Notes: a model not told the origin generated them from the sequence alone. Positions 15,399 through 23,351 are shown, numbered from the stretch's first letter. The stretch: 26,764 nt of DNA from CAZJQD01 sp964548165 [NCBI: uncultured bacterium] (GCA_964548165.1 CAZJQD010000022.1:32961-59724); one strand, 5' to 3'. Translations and numbers: made by a program.

Positions 15399-15890
15399 TC
15401 AGTAGATGCCGGCGGAGAGAGAGGCCTGGTTCTGGCCCATGGTGGCGGCCTCGGGGGCCGGCGCGAGGTAGTGATCCAGGAGCGATTCCGCCGCCGGAGC
15501 GGACCCTGCCTCGCGGGAGCCGGGCGCGGAGGATGGGGCCGCGAGCGGGGAGAAGGCGCCGCGAGGGGAATGCTGGAGGCCCACGAAGAGGCTGACGGCG
15601 ACCAGGCACGCGGCGGCGGCCATCAGGCTCGGAACCAGCCACGCGGGCCGGCGAGAGGGGATGAATCCTGAAGGCTCTCCGCGGCGCTTCCGATTCTCGA
15701 CCAGGAAGCGTTGTGTCGTCACCTCGTCGATCGGCACCTCAATCGCTTCCGTCTTCAGTCGGCGAAGATCCTCGACCAGGGCGCGGCAATCGGCGCAGAG
15801 AGCGAGGTGAGACTCGACAGCCGCGGCCGCGGCGAGATCGAGTTCGCCGTCCACGTAACCGGAAAGCTCCGTGCCGGGGTGATCAACCAT
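15399..15890 (-). CDS. Zinc-finger anti-sigma factor (zf-HC2/ZAS type) with conserved C-terminal tail
   Basis: Inhibitor of the ECF sigma factor encoded directly upstream. The 163-residue protein has an N-terminal anti-sigma domain with the zinc motif H28-x3-C32-x2-C35 (HLALCADC), and a single TM helix (about 84-104, LVPSLMAAAACLVAVSLFVGL) with arginines on its cytoplasmic side. A Pro/Ala/Ser-rich periplasmic stretch ends in ATMGQNQASLSAGIY (149-163). This tail is nearly identical to the end of the VWA protein encoded downstream, though the proteins are otherwise unrelated. The start overlaps the sigma gene by 8 bp, the usual coupling for such pairs. Release of the sigma factor would normally follow a signal or proteolysis acting on the periplasmic part, exactly where the tail sits. 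Confidence 0.93.
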   Translation of the reverse strand: MVDHPGTELSGYVDGELDLAAAAAVESHLALCADCRALVEDLRRLKTEAIEVPIDEVTTQRFLVENRKRRGEPSGFIPSRRPAWLVPSLMAAAACLVAVSLFVGLQHSPRGAFSPLAAPSSAPGSREAGSAPAAESLLDHYLAPAPEAATMGQNQASLSAGIY

Positions 15891-16470
15891 CGCGTTCCGT
15901 CCTCCACCACGGCTCCAGGGCCGCCCGCAATTTCAACCGTGCCGCATGCAGTCGGCTCATCACCGTCCCGACCGGGATGCCCAGGGTTGCGGCGATCTCA
16001 CGGTATTTCAACCCGGCGTCCTCGTGCAGGGCAAAGACCTCCGCCTCCGCTGGCGTCAACTGGCGCCGCGCCTCGGTGACCGCCCCATCAAGGTCCCTGG
16101 TCGCCGCAAGCACGTCGGGGCCCGGTGCCGGATCCGCATGCGTGACCGGGACGTCATCCCGACTCTCGTGGTCGCCGGCAGCACGGTCCGCGCGCCGCCT
16201 TCGCAGTTCATCCAGGGCGGTCCTGGTCGCGATTCCGGCCAACCACGTCGAGAAACGCGCGTCCTCGCGAAACGTCCCGATACTTCTCCACGCCTTGACG
16301 GACGCCACCTGGGCCGCATCCCAGGCCGCGTCGCGATCCCTTAGCATGCGGCCGGCGACCGCCAGGACGCGTGGCAGGGCGTCGGCCAGCAGGCGTTCAA
16401 ACGCGGCCGAGTCGCCTCCGCGCGCGCGGATGAGGCAAGCCCGTTCCTCCTCCTCCGTGAGACGCGTCAT
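15883..16470 (-). CDS. ECF-type RNA polymerase sigma factor (sigma-70 family, SigE-like)
   Basis: Alternative sigma factor of 195 residues containing only regions 2 and 4. Region 2 (about 22-95) shows DAAQVASVKAWRSIGTF and ARFSTWLAGIATRTALDELRRR, the -10 recognition helix. An acidic linker follows (about 96-125), then region 4 (about 130-185) with LTPAEAEVFALHEDAGLKYREIAATLGIPVGTVMSRLHAARLKL, the -35-binding helix-turn-helix. It is followed by an overlapping zinc-finger anti-sigma gene, as in SigE/RseA-type pairs. It begins 50 bp after glyA, so read-through from that operon is possible. The regulon cannot be deduced; the VWA, membrane and metzincin genes downstream are the obvious candidates. 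Confidence 0.95.
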   Translation of the reverse strand: MTRLTEEEERACLIRARGGDSAAFERLLADALPRVLAVAGRMLRDRDAAWDAAQVASVKAWRSIGTFREDARFSTWLAGIATRTALDELRRRRADRAAGDHESRDDVPVTHADPAPGPDVLAATRDLDGAVTEARRQLTPAEAEVFALHEDAGLKYREIAATLGIPVGTVMSRLHAARLKLRAALEPWWRTERDG

Positions 16471-16520
16471 CCGCGAGCTTTATTCACGCGGCAGGGACTC
16501 GCCCGGGTAAGGAACCGTGG

Positions 16521-17795
16521 TTACTCCAGCGGGCCGCCGCTGGCATAGAGCGGGAAGCGGCCGCAGAGCTCGCGAACGCCGTCGCGGATAGCGGCGATGC
16601 GGGCCAGGTCGGCCGGGGCGTCGAGGACGTCGGCGATCCAGGTCCCGACCTGCTCCATCTCGATCGCGCCGAGCCCGCGCGTCGTGAGAGCGGGCGTGCC
16701 GATGCGGACGCCGGAGGTGACGGCGGGCTTGCGCGTGTCCCCGGGAACGGCGTTCTTGTTGACCGTGAACCCGGCGTGCTCCAGGGCCTTCTCCGCCTCG
16801 GCGCCCGTCACGGGCTTGTCCCTGAGGTCGACGAGAACGAGGTGACAATCGGTGCCGCCCGAGACGAGCTTGTAGCCGCGGTTCATGAGCTCTCTGGCGA
16901 GCACTTTCGCGTTCGCGACGACGCGCTCCGCGTAGGTGCGGAACCCGGGTCGGAGCGCTTCGCCGAAGCAGACGGCCTTCGCGGCGATGATGTGCATGAG
17001 AGGACCGCCCTGGAGCCCCGGGAAGATGGCCTTGTCGACAGCGGCCGCTCTCGGCGCGCGACAGAGGATGAGCCCGGCGCGGGGCCCGCGCAGGGTCTTG
17101 TGCGTCGTCGTCGTGACGTAATCGGCATGTGGCACCGGCGACGGGTAGACGCCCGCCGCCACGAGGCCCGCGTAGTGGGCCATGTCGGCCATGTGCACGG
17201 CGCCGACCTCGGCGGCCACGCGTCCGATCCGCTCCCAGTCGATGGCGCGCGGGTAGGCTGAGGCGCCCGAGATGATGAGCTTGGGGCGGACCTCCTTCGC
17301 CTGCCGCTCCAGCTCGTCGTAATCGATGAGCCCGCTCTCGGGATCGACGCCGTACGAGGAGACCTGGAAGAGGAGGCCCGAGAAGTTGACGGGGTGGCCG
17401 TGCGTGAGGTGGCCACCGTGCGCGAGCTTCATGCCGAGGACGGGTTCGCCGGGCTTCAGGGTCGCCAGGAAGACGGCCTGGTTCGCGGTCGAGCCGGAGT
17501 GCGGTTGAACGTTGGCGTGCTCGGCGCCGAAGAGCTCCTTCGCGCGCGCGATCGCGAGGGACTCCACCTCGTCGACGACCTCACAGCCGCCGTAGTAGCG
17601 CTTGCCGGGGTAGCCCTCGGCGTACTTGTTCGTCAGCGGCGTTCCCATCGCCTCGAGGACCGCGCGCGACGTGAAGTTCTCGCTCGCGATCATCTCGAGC
17701 TGGTCCTCCTGGCGCCCGATCTCGCGACGGATGATGTCGGATACGGCGGCGTCGGCGCCGTCCAGGAAAGGAAAGTTTCCGAGGATATCGTTCAT
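16521..17795 (-). CDS. glyA: Serine hydroxymethyltransferase
   Basis: PLP enzyme that converts serine and tetrahydrofolate to glycine and 5,10-methylene-tetrahydrofolate, the main entry of one-carbon units. The 424-residue protein shows [35 protein letters not shown], the substrate/folate block; [10 protein letters not shown] with D204 and H207; and the PLP lysine K233 in [14 protein letters not shown]. All are as in bacterial GlyA. Two ATGs lie close together. I chose 17795, whose GGAG site is 8 nt upstream, because the first ATG (17800) is out of frame and opens only a two-codon frame. It follows ssnA by 28 bp and precedes the ECF sigma gene by 50 bp. Confidence 0.97.
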   Translation of the reverse strand: MNDILGNFPFLDGADAAVSDIIRREIGRQEDQLEMIASENFTSRAVLEAMGTPLTNKYAEGYPGKRYYGGCEVVDEVESLAIARAKELFGAEHANVQPHSGSTANQAVFLATLKPGEPVLGMKLAHGGHLTHGHPVNFSGLLFQVSSYGVDPESGLIDYDELERQAKEVRPKLIISGASAYPRAIDWERIGRVAAEVGAVHMADMAHYAGLVAAGVYPSPVPHADYVTTTTHKTLRGPRAGLILCRAPRAAAVDKAIFPGLQGGPLMHIIAAKAVCFGEALRPGFRTYAERVVANAKVLARELMNRGYKLVSGGTDCHLVLVDLRDKPVTGAEAEKALEHAGFTVNKNAVPGDTRKPAVTSGVRIGTPALTTRGLGAIEMEQVGTWIADVLDAPADLARIAAIRDGVRELCGRFPLYASGGPLE

Positions 17796-17823
17796 GTCAT
17801 GGTCTCCGTTGTTTCGTGATGGT

Positions 17824-19206
17824 CTAGAAGCGATCCCAGAGCGCGGCCGCGCACTCGCGGGACTTCGCGGCGATGGCCTCCTCGTCGACGGGCAACTGGA
17901 GGTGACGGCTCTGCAGGAGGATCCGGCCGTGGCAGACCGTGTGCCAGGCCTGCGCGTAGGCAAGCCCGAAGAGGACGTGGCCGAGCTGGGAAGCGCTCGT
18001 CAGCGGCGTGGGCGGGTAGTAGTCCATCACCGCGACGTCGGCGTAGAAGCCGGGCGCGAGAACGCCGACCGGCTTCTCGAAGTAGCGCGACGCGATGCCG
18101 GGATTCCCCTTGGTCAGGAGCTCGAAGGACTCCATCCAGCCCTCGCGCGGATCGCCGGCGCGGTGGCGCATCATCCAGGAGGAGGTGCGGAAATCATCCC
18201 AGACGTTGGCGGACATGCCGTCCGTGCCGACACCGACGAGACAGCCGGCCTTCTTGAGCTTCGTGATATGGGCGGCGCCGACGGCGTTGTTCATGTTGGA
18301 AGTCGGCTGGTGCACGACGGCCGTGCGCGAGGCCGCGATCCGCGCGATCTCGTCATCGGAGACGTGGATGCAGTGCGCGAGGATCGAACGATCGCCGAGG
18401 ATGCCGAACTCGTCGAGCCGGGCGACGGCGCCGGCAAAACCGCGCTTCTTCGCGTCCGCGGTGTCGGCCGCGTCCTCGGCGCAGTGCACGTGAAAGCCCG
18501 CGCGCAGGTAATCATTGGCCTGGCGCGCCGCTTCCAGCGTGGCGTCGTTGCAGGTGAACTGCGCGTGGAGCCCGATGACGGCGCCGAGGCGGCCGGCGCC
18601 GAGCCCGTCCCGGACCTGCTCGATGAACCGCTCGTTCTCGGAGATGCCGGCGAGCGCGACGGTCTCGCCGTCGCGATCGGAGACCTCGTAGCAGAGACAT
18701 CCCCGGACGCCGAGATCGATGACGGCCTGGGCCACCTCCTCCAGGCATCCGATCGGCGTGCCCTCCTTGTAGAACGGCGAGGCGTGGTGGTCGATGTAGG
18801 TGGTCACGCCGTAGCGGATGCCCTGCAGGATGGGGATGGCGGCGGAGAGGTAGCAGTCCTCGGGACCAAGGGCCTTGTCGAGCCGCCACCAGAGTCGCTC
18901 GAGAACCTGCATGAAGTTCTCCGCGGGAGGATCCTTCAGGGCCATGCCGCGGGCGAAGGTCGAGTAGAAGTGCATGTGAGCATTGACGGCACCGGGAATG
19001 ATGACGCGCCCGTCCGCATCGAGCTCGCGCGCAGTCGGATGGGCGGCCTTGAGGTCGCTGTAGTTGCCGACCTCCTTGATGAGTTCGCCCTCGACGAGGA
19101 CGCCGCCGTCCGTGATGACGTGGGAGTTCTCGCCGAAGGTAATGACCGGTCCGGGACCGATCAGGAGGGGGGTCGTCGCTGTCTTGGAGATGTCGTGGGA
19201 AGCCAT
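17824..19206 (-). CDS. ssnA: SsnA-type amidohydrolase (aminohydrolase superfamily)
   Basis: Predicted metal-dependent hydrolase of 460 residues related to E. coli SsnA, whose substrate is not established. The match is strong in the segment after the metal site: [13 protein letters not shown] (H77, H79) and [13 protein letters not shown]...DHHASP, then [25 protein letters not shown] and VGTDG. These are the usual ligands of the cytosine-deaminase-like TIM barrel. In E. coli, ssnA lies in a cluster of selenium/molybdenum hydroxylase and purine-related genes. Here no such hydroxylase is nearby, but an XdhC-like maturation gene occurs about 3 kb away on the other strand. It starts 9 bp after the EcsC-family gene, so the two are probably one transcript. 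Confidence 0.88.
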   Translation of the reverse strand: MASHDISKTATTPLLIGPGPVITFGENSHVITDGGVLVEGELIKEVGNYSDLKAAHPTARELDADGRVIIPGAVNAHMHFYSTFARGMALKDPPAENFMQVLERLWWRLDKALGPEDCYLSAAIPILQGIRYGVTTYIDHHASPFYKEGTPIGCLEEVAQAVIDLGVRGCLCYEVSDRDGETVALAGISENERFIEQVRDGLGAGRLGAVIGLHAQFTCNDATLEAARQANDYLRAGFHVHCAEDAADTADAKKRGFAGAVARLDEFGILGDRSILAHCIHVSDDEIARIAASRTAVVHQPTSNMNNAVGAAHITKLKKAGCLVGVGTDGMSANVWDDFRTSSWMMRHRAGDPREGWMESFELLTKGNPGIASRYFEKPVGVLAPGFYADVAVMDYYPPTPLTSASQLGHVLFGLAYAQAWHTVCHGRILLQSRHLQLPVDEEAIAAKSRECAAALWDRF

Positions 19207-19215
19207 GTGAAAATG

Positions 19216-20229
19216 TTAGCGGAGCCTGACGCGCGGGTCGAGCGATCTATCGCGCTCCTTCGCGATGAGGGCCTTGAGCGCGTCCTGGACCGCGGCCTCG
19301 CCGTACCGGTCCTCCAGAGTCAGGATGCGGAAGTAGTCCTTCGCCGCCTGGTGCCCCACCTTGTGGAAAGCCACGTTCAGTCCCCCGTTGAGAGCGGCGC
19401 CGGCTATGGGCACCAGCATCCCGACCTGTTTCTCGGTCAGGGCTACCCCGAGACGCTGGGCGACGTAGTTCATGAGCCGGATGAGCTGGGGCGCCTCCTT
19501 CTCCATGAGCGCGCGTTGCAAGGTGCCCGCGCCCTGCTTCGCGAGGAAACTCCCGGCCTCCCGGATCGTCTCGACCGCCGCGCTCTTGATGGTCAGGTAT
19601 CCCTCGTCGGGGGAATCGTCCGAGGGCGCCATCGCGGCCAGCAGGTGAACGCGGTTCACCGGATCGCGCGGTGAACGGCCATAACAGGTGGCCACGGTCG
19701 CGGCGTGCCGGGAGAGGAGCGTCATGGAGGCCGCGACGTCGGTGGCGATGAGCGTCGGGATCAGGAGCTGGGCGAAGGGAATGCCGGTGGCCAGGGTCGT
19801 GGCCGCCCCCAGCGCCGCGCCTTCCGTCCCGAGGACCGTCATGGCCCGGCGATCGAAGCTATCGGCCAGGGCATCCTGGCGCTCGATGGGCGCCCCCGCC
19901 AGGTCGCCGGTGACCTCGGCCTGGAGCCCCGCCTCGCGGGCCCTGGCAAGCACGCGCGACTCCGGCGTCAACTTCACCGCCGTATCGAACGAGGTCTCCA
20001 GTCCCTTGCGGATCCCCGCCTGCACCAGGTCCTGCAGTTTCGTGAGCGACTTGAGAGGGGAGAGCGCGATGAAGCGCATGGCCTTTTCCAACGGCTTGCC
20101 CGCCATCGCCAACGCCTGGTGAAGAAACCCTGGAGAGGATCGGTGATGTGCGATCTCCTCCAGCACCCGCCGCTCCTCGTTGGAGAATGCGGCCAATCCG
20201 CGAAGTAGTTCCGGTTCGCTCCCCGTCAT
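19216..20229 (-). CDS. EcsC-family protein
   Basis: Protein of 337 residues with the EcsC family pattern. GAALGAATTLATGIPFAQLLIPTLIATDVAASM (about 150-182) is followed by TEKQVGMLVPIAGAALNGGLNVAFHKVGHQAAKDYFRIL (about 273-310), both Gly/Ala-rich amphipathic or membrane-seeking helices. EcsC-family proteins are widespread and their biochemical role is not known. I place the start at the ATG at 20229 (MTGSEPELL), because the -10 box TATACT at 20236-20241 would start transcription exactly at that A. The mRNA may thus be leaderless. The open frame continues further upstream, but that part overlaps the opposite promoter. The next gene, ssnA, begins 9 bp after its stop. Confidence 0.82.
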   Translation of the reverse strand: MTGSEPELLRGLAAFSNEERRVLEEIAHHRSSPGFLHQALAMAGKPLEKAMRFIALSPLKSLTKLQDLVQAGIRKGLETSFDTAVKLTPESRVLARAREAGLQAEVTGDLAGAPIERQDALADSFDRRAMTVLGTEGAALGAATTLATGIPFAQLLIPTLIATDVAASMTLLSRHAATVATCYGRSPRDPVNRVHLLAAMAPSDDSPDEGYLTIKSAAVETIREAGSFLAKQGAGTLQRALMEKEAPQLIRLMNYVAQRLGVALTEKQVGMLVPIAGAALNGGLNVAFHKVGHQAAKDYFRILTLEDRYGEAAVQDALKALIAKERDRSLDPRVRLR

Positions 20230-20235
20230 GGTGCC

Positions 20236-20241
20236 AGTATA
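20236..20241 (-). promoter_or_regulatory. -10 box TATACT of the EcsC-family gene, likely leaderless transcript
   Basis: TATACT on the minus strand matches the consensus at 5 of 6 positions. The standard distance puts the transcription start at 20229, the A of the ATG. No good -35 is seen (ACAGGG at the 17-bp position). Confidence 0.5.
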
Positions 20242-20276
20242 CACAAGTTTATCTCCGTCCCTGTTCTTCTCCCGCG

Positions 20277-20282
20277 TATAAT
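20277..20282 (+). promoter_or_regulatory. -10 box TATAAT of the plus-strand seven-gene operon, likely leaderless
   Basis: Perfect TATAAT; the predicted transcription start (about 20289) is 0-2 nt from the GTG start at 20291. No recognisable -35 lies upstream. Together with the opposite TATACT box it fills the 61-bp divergent gap 20230-20290. Confidence 0.55.
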
Positions 20283-20290
20283 CCCCGGGC

Positions 20291-20956
20291 GTGCCCAATC
20301 GGATAGACAGCATCGCGTTCGACGACGCCGGCGGCGGCAACCTCCTCGGGGGCCTCGTGATCGGGGCCCTGCACGGCAGGACCTACTTCAGCCGCACGCT
20401 GGGACCGGAGTGGTTCTCGTTCGGCTCCGCCATCAAGGCCGTGATCTCCTCCGCCATCATCGAGATGGTCTGTCGCGCGGGCTCCCCGCCGCGCGTCGTG
20501 CTCTGTCGCACCGATCTCTTCCACCGCACGGCCGCCGATCTCCAGCGGCTCGGGTTCACCGTCGAGCGCACGGTCATCGACGGCGAGCTCCAGAAGCGGA
20601 CGGAGGAGGATTTCTTCCTGCACCTGCGCGAGCTCGGGCTTCCCGCGCACATCAACCGGATGTTCCCGCATGATGACGCGGAGAAAAATCGCTGTTACCG
20701 TTCGCTCAACGAGTGGTGCGCCGCTTACCTCCTGGCCCATCCCGAGGCCAGGCGCCAGGCCGCCAAGGCCAACTGCTGTCTCCTGCGCCAGCTCCTCGAG
20801 GCCGACGTGGAGCGCGCGTATTGTGATCGCGTCAGCGGGCGGCCGAAGCGTTGCGTCGAGTGCGGCGAGGTTGTCAGTCGAGGATCCGCCTGGCGGCTCG
20901 AGGGCGCCGGGCGCGTATTTTACGTGCATGAAGGATGTGAACCATGGGTGTCGTAG
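20291..20956 (+). CDS. Unknown protein with RNase H-like N-terminus and C-terminal zinc ribbon
   Basis: I do not recognise the family of this 221-residue protein. The N-terminus SIAFDDAGGGNLLGGLVIGAL (about 7-27) resembles the first strand and glycine loop of RNase H-fold nucleases (compare the RNase HII block VDEAGRGPLAGPVV). Acidic residues D11/D12, E58 (AIIEMV), D97 and D128/D129 fall at spacings that could form an RNase H-type metal site. This is a hypothesis. The C-terminus has a zinc-binding pattern C188-x2-C191 ... H213-x2-C216. The GTG start at 20291 sits directly after a TATAAT box, so the transcript may be leaderless. The stop overlaps the next gene by 13 bp, making this the lead gene of a seven-gene run. 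Confidence 0.75.
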   Translation: MPNRIDSIAFDDAGGGNLLGGLVIGALHGRTYFSRTLGPEWFSFGSAIKAVISSAIIEMVCRAGSPPRVVLCRTDLFHRTAADLQRLGFTVERTVIDGELQKRTEEDFFLHLRELGLPAHINRMFPHDDAEKNRCYRSLNEWCAAYLLAHPEARRQAAKANCCLLRQLLEADVERAYCDRVSGRPKRCVECGEVVSRGSAWRLEGAGRVFYVHEGCEPWVS

Positions 20957-22161
20957 CCGGATTGAAGTGCGTGGCCTGCGGGCAGGAATCGGCGGCGACG
21001 CCGGAGGCCTACGTCTGTCCCGCGTGCCAGGGGAACTGCGAGGTCGTCTACGACCGATCGCGAGCGGTCACTCGTGCCGACCTCGAGCGCGGTGACGGCC
21101 AGGCCCGCTTCCTCCCGCTCCTGCCGCTCGCCGCCGCCACTTCGCTCCCGCCCATTCCCGTCGGCCCTTCGCCGCTCTACCGCCGCGACGATCTCGCCGG
21201 CGAACTCGGACTGGCGCGCCTGCACATCAAGGACGACGGTCGCCTGCCCTCTGCCTCCTTCAAGGACCGCGCCTCCGCCGTCGTCCTGGCCCGCGCCCGC
21301 GAGCTCGGCGTCACCGACGTCTGCGGCGCCTCGACCGGCAACGCCGCCGCCGCGATGGCCTGTCTCGGCGCCTCGATGGGCCTCTACCCCTGGATCTTCG
21401 TGCCGAAATCGGCGCCCAAGGGAAAGATCGCCCAGCTCTACACCTTCGGCGCCAAGCTCTTCCTCGTGGACGGCAACTACGACGCCGCTTTCGATCTTTC
21501 GCTCGCCGCGACTCGCCGATTCGGCTGGTTCAACCGCAACACCGGCTTCAACCCCTACACGCGCGAGGGCAAGAAGACGGTCAGCCTCGAACTCCTGCAA
21601 CAGCTCGACTGGCGCGTCCCGGACTACGTCATCGTCTCCGTCGGCGACGGCAATATCATCTCGGGCGTCCACAAGGGCTTCCGCGATGCCCTGGAGTTCG
21701 GGCTCATCGATCGCCTTCCGAAACTCATCGCCGCCCAATCCGACAAGTCCGACGCCGTCACGAAGGCCTGGGCCGGCGACGGCGTCATCCGCCCCGTCAA
21801 CGCCACGACGATCGCCGACTCCATCAGCGTCGACCTCCCGCGCGATGGGCTCGCCGCCGTCAAGGCCGTGAAGGAATCGCAAGGCCTCTGCCTGACCGTC
21901 ACGGACGATGAGATCCTCGCCGCTCAGCCCTGGATGGCGCGGCGCGCCGGAGTCTTCATGGAGCCGGCCGCGGCTTGCGCCGCCGCCGCGCTGAAGAAGG
22001 CCTCGGAGACCGGCGTCATCGGCAAGTCCGATTCCGTCGTCGTCCTCGGCACCGGCAACGGCCTCAAGGACGTCGACTCCGTCATCCGCCGACTCCCCGA
22101 CCTCCCCGTCGTCGCCCCGAACATCGCCGCCGTCGAGGCCGCCGCTTCCCGGTATCGCTAG
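20944..22161 (+). CDS. Threonine synthase family PLP-dependent enzyme
   Basis: Fold-type II PLP enzyme of 405 residues. An N-terminal zinc-ribbon-like segment (C9-x2-C12 ... C25-x2-C28) leads into the catalytic domain. The PLP lysine K107 lies in SASFKDRAS, the AAASTGN-type substrate loop is GASTGNAAAAMA, the phosphate loop is near VSVGDGN, and the C-terminus has VVLGTGNGLKD, as in threonine synthases. Threonine synthase makes threonine from O-phosphohomoserine. No homoserine kinase or dehydrogenase gene is nearby, and the context (XdhC, unknown protein) is not that of threonine biosynthesis, so a related lyase activity is possible. The ATG has an AAGGA site and overlaps the preceding gene by 13 bp. 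XdhC follows after 6 bp. Confidence 0.88.
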   Translation: MGVVAGLKCVACGQESAATPEAYVCPACQGNCEVVYDRSRAVTRADLERGDGQARFLPLLPLAAATSLPPIPVGPSPLYRRDDLAGELGLARLHIKDDGRLPSASFKDRASAVVLARARELGVTDVCGASTGNAAAAMACLGASMGLYPWIFVPKSAPKGKIAQLYTFGAKLFLVDGNYDAAFDLSLAATRRFGWFNRNTGFNPYTREGKKTVSLELLQQLDWRVPDYVIVSVGDGNIISGVHKGFRDALEFGLIDRLPKLIAAQSDKSDAVTKAWAGDGVIRPVNATTIADSISVDLPRDGLAAVKAVKESQGLCLTVTDDEILAAQPWMARRAGVFMEPAAACAAAALKKASETGVIGKSDSVVVLGTGNGLKDVDSVIRRLPDLPVVAPNIAAVEAAASRYR

Positions 22162-22167
22162 CACCGC

Positions 22168-23040
22168 ATGGACGACGTCGAGCTCTATCGCCGCGTCAAC
22201 GGCGAGCTTGCCGCCGGCAGGCGCGTCGTCACCGCCACTGTCGTCCGCACCCAGGGATCGACGCCCCGCAAGGCCGGCGCAAAGATGCTCGTCTGCGAAG
22301 ATGGAACGCGCGCCGGCACCATCTGCGGCGGTTGCGTCGAGGCCGAGGTCTACCAGGAAGCTGTTGCGCACTTCAGCGTCTCCAAGCCCCGCCTGCTCCG
22401 CTACACCCTCAATGATGACGCCGCGGCCGAGTTCGGCCTGCGTTGCGGCGGCATCATGGAAATCTACCTGGAGAGAATCATGCCCCGCATTCAGCTCTAC
22501 CTTGTCGGCGCCGGTCACATCGCGGAGGCCCTCGCGCGACTGGCTCCCGGTCTCGGCTTCGACGTTCACGTCTGCGACGACCACCCGGGCTTCCTGACCG
22601 CCGAACGACTCCCCGGCGCAAGCCTGCACGAGCACGACTTCGCGACCCTGGGCTCCATCATCCCCGAAGGCCCTCATGTGGCCGTGGTGATCGCGACCCG
22701 GGGACATCGCCAGGACGGGCAGGTCTTCGAACAGCTCATCGGTCGTCGGCTCGGCTATCTCGGGCTCGTCTCCTCCTGGAAGCGCCTCTTCGAGTTCTAT
22801 CGACCCCTCGTCGATCGAGGGGTCACCCTCGACCAGCTCAAGAAGGTCGCCGCGCCCGTCGGGCTCGATATCGGTTCGGAGACGCCGGAGGAGATCGCCA
22901 TCGCGATCGCGGCCGAGCTCCTGGCCACCTTCCGAGGGGGAGAACGCCGCTCGCTCTCGAGCCTCTTCTGGGACTCGCCGGCCGCCCACAAGCTGTTGTC
23001 CGGCGATTCGGCCCCGATCCCGCAGTCGCCCGGCGCCTGA
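22168..23040 (+). CDS. XdhC/CoxI-family molybdenum-hydroxylase maturation protein
   Basis: In characterised members, XdhC binds the molybdenum cofactor, has its terminal sulfur added, and inserts it into xanthine dehydrogenase-type enzymes. This 290-residue protein has both parts. The N-terminal XdhC/CoxI domain contains TVVRTQGSTPRKAGAKML and the conserved TICGGCVEAEV (C53, C56). A Rossmann domain begins with LYLVGAGHIAEALARLA (about 110-126), followed by ATRGHRQDGQVFEQLI and the C-terminal IGSETPEEIAIAIAAELLA signature. No hydroxylase subunits are in the window, so its client is encoded elsewhere. It follows the PLP enzyme by 6 bp and precedes acylphosphatase by 17 bp. Confidence 0.93.
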   Translation: MDDVELYRRVNGELAAGRRVVTATVVRTQGSTPRKAGAKMLVCEDGTRAGTICGGCVEAEVYQEAVAHFSVSKPRLLRYTLNDDAAAEFGLRCGGIMEIYLERIMPRIQLYLVGAGHIAEALARLAPGLGFDVHVCDDHPGFLTAERLPGASLHEHDFATLGSIIPEGPHVAVVIATRGHRQDGQVFEQLIGRRLGYLGLVSSWKRLFEFYRPLVDRGVTLDQLKKVAAPVGLDIGSETPEEIAIAIAAELLATFRGGERRSLSSLFWDSPAAHKLLSGDSAPIPQSPGA

Positions 23041-23057
23041 CGTCGAGCCGCTGAACC

Positions 23058-23351
23058 GTGGGGGACCGGATCGTTCGCCGCCGATTCCGCGTTCATGGCG
23101 TTGTGCAAGGCGTTGGTTACCGGTATTTTACCGTCACGATGGCTGAGCGACTGGACTTGGTGGGGTGGGTGGCGAACGCGGCGGATGGCACGGTCGTCAC
23201 CGAGGCCGAGGGGCGCCCGGAGGCGCTGGATGCCTTCCTGGCGGCGCTGAAGGCCGGTCCGTCCTCCTCCCAGGTTCGCCACGTCGAGATCGACGCGCGT
23301 CCCGTCGAGAGCGATGCTTCCTTCGTGGTTCGCAGGGAGGCGACCGCGTGA
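23058..23351 (+). CDS. acyP: Acylphosphatase
   Basis: Small enzyme (97 residues) that hydrolyses acyl phosphates. The catalytic residues are present: R22 in VVQGVGYRYF and N40 in VGWVANAADGTVV. The ferredoxin-like length is normal, and the C-terminus keeps the SFVVRRE strand. The start is GTG at 23058, chosen because the family begins just before the RRRFRVHG strand. The stop overlaps the GTG start of the sigma-factor gene by 4 bp, so the two are translationally coupled. Confidence 0.94.
   Translation: MGDRIVRRRFRVHGVVQGVGYRYFTVTMAERLDLVGWVANAADGTVVTEAEGRPEALDAFLAALKAGPSSSQVRHVEIDARPVESDASFVVRREATA

Noticed and set aside
13626-15671. Long plus-strand open frame (681 codons) opposite the VWA and anti-sigma genes
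   Set aside because: The minus strand carries recognisable VWA and anti-sigma domains with ribosome sites and overlaps; the plus frame has Arg/His-rich sequence without motifs.
17792-17800. Two-codon upstream frame (ATG ACA TGA) overlapping the glyA start
   Set aside because: The ribosome site is only 3 nt from this first ATG but 8 nt from the glyA ATG, so initiation there is unlikely; probably chance.
17626-19674. Long plus-strand open frame (682 codons) opposite glyA, ssnA and the EcsC-family gene
   Set aside because: It is the mirror of conserved enzymes and crosses their gene borders without any domain of its own.
20920-22989. Long minus-strand open frame (689 codons) across the threonine-synthase-like and XdhC genes
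   Set aside because: It is antisense to two clearly conserved proteins; its product is low-complexity Gly/Asp/Glu/Ala-rich with no domain. Such mirror frames are common in GC-rich genes.
17824-23040. Selenocysteine codons in ssnA or xdhC, given the selenium-associated families
   Set aside because: Both reading frames run full length without in-frame TGA, and the conserved cysteines are encoded as cysteine.
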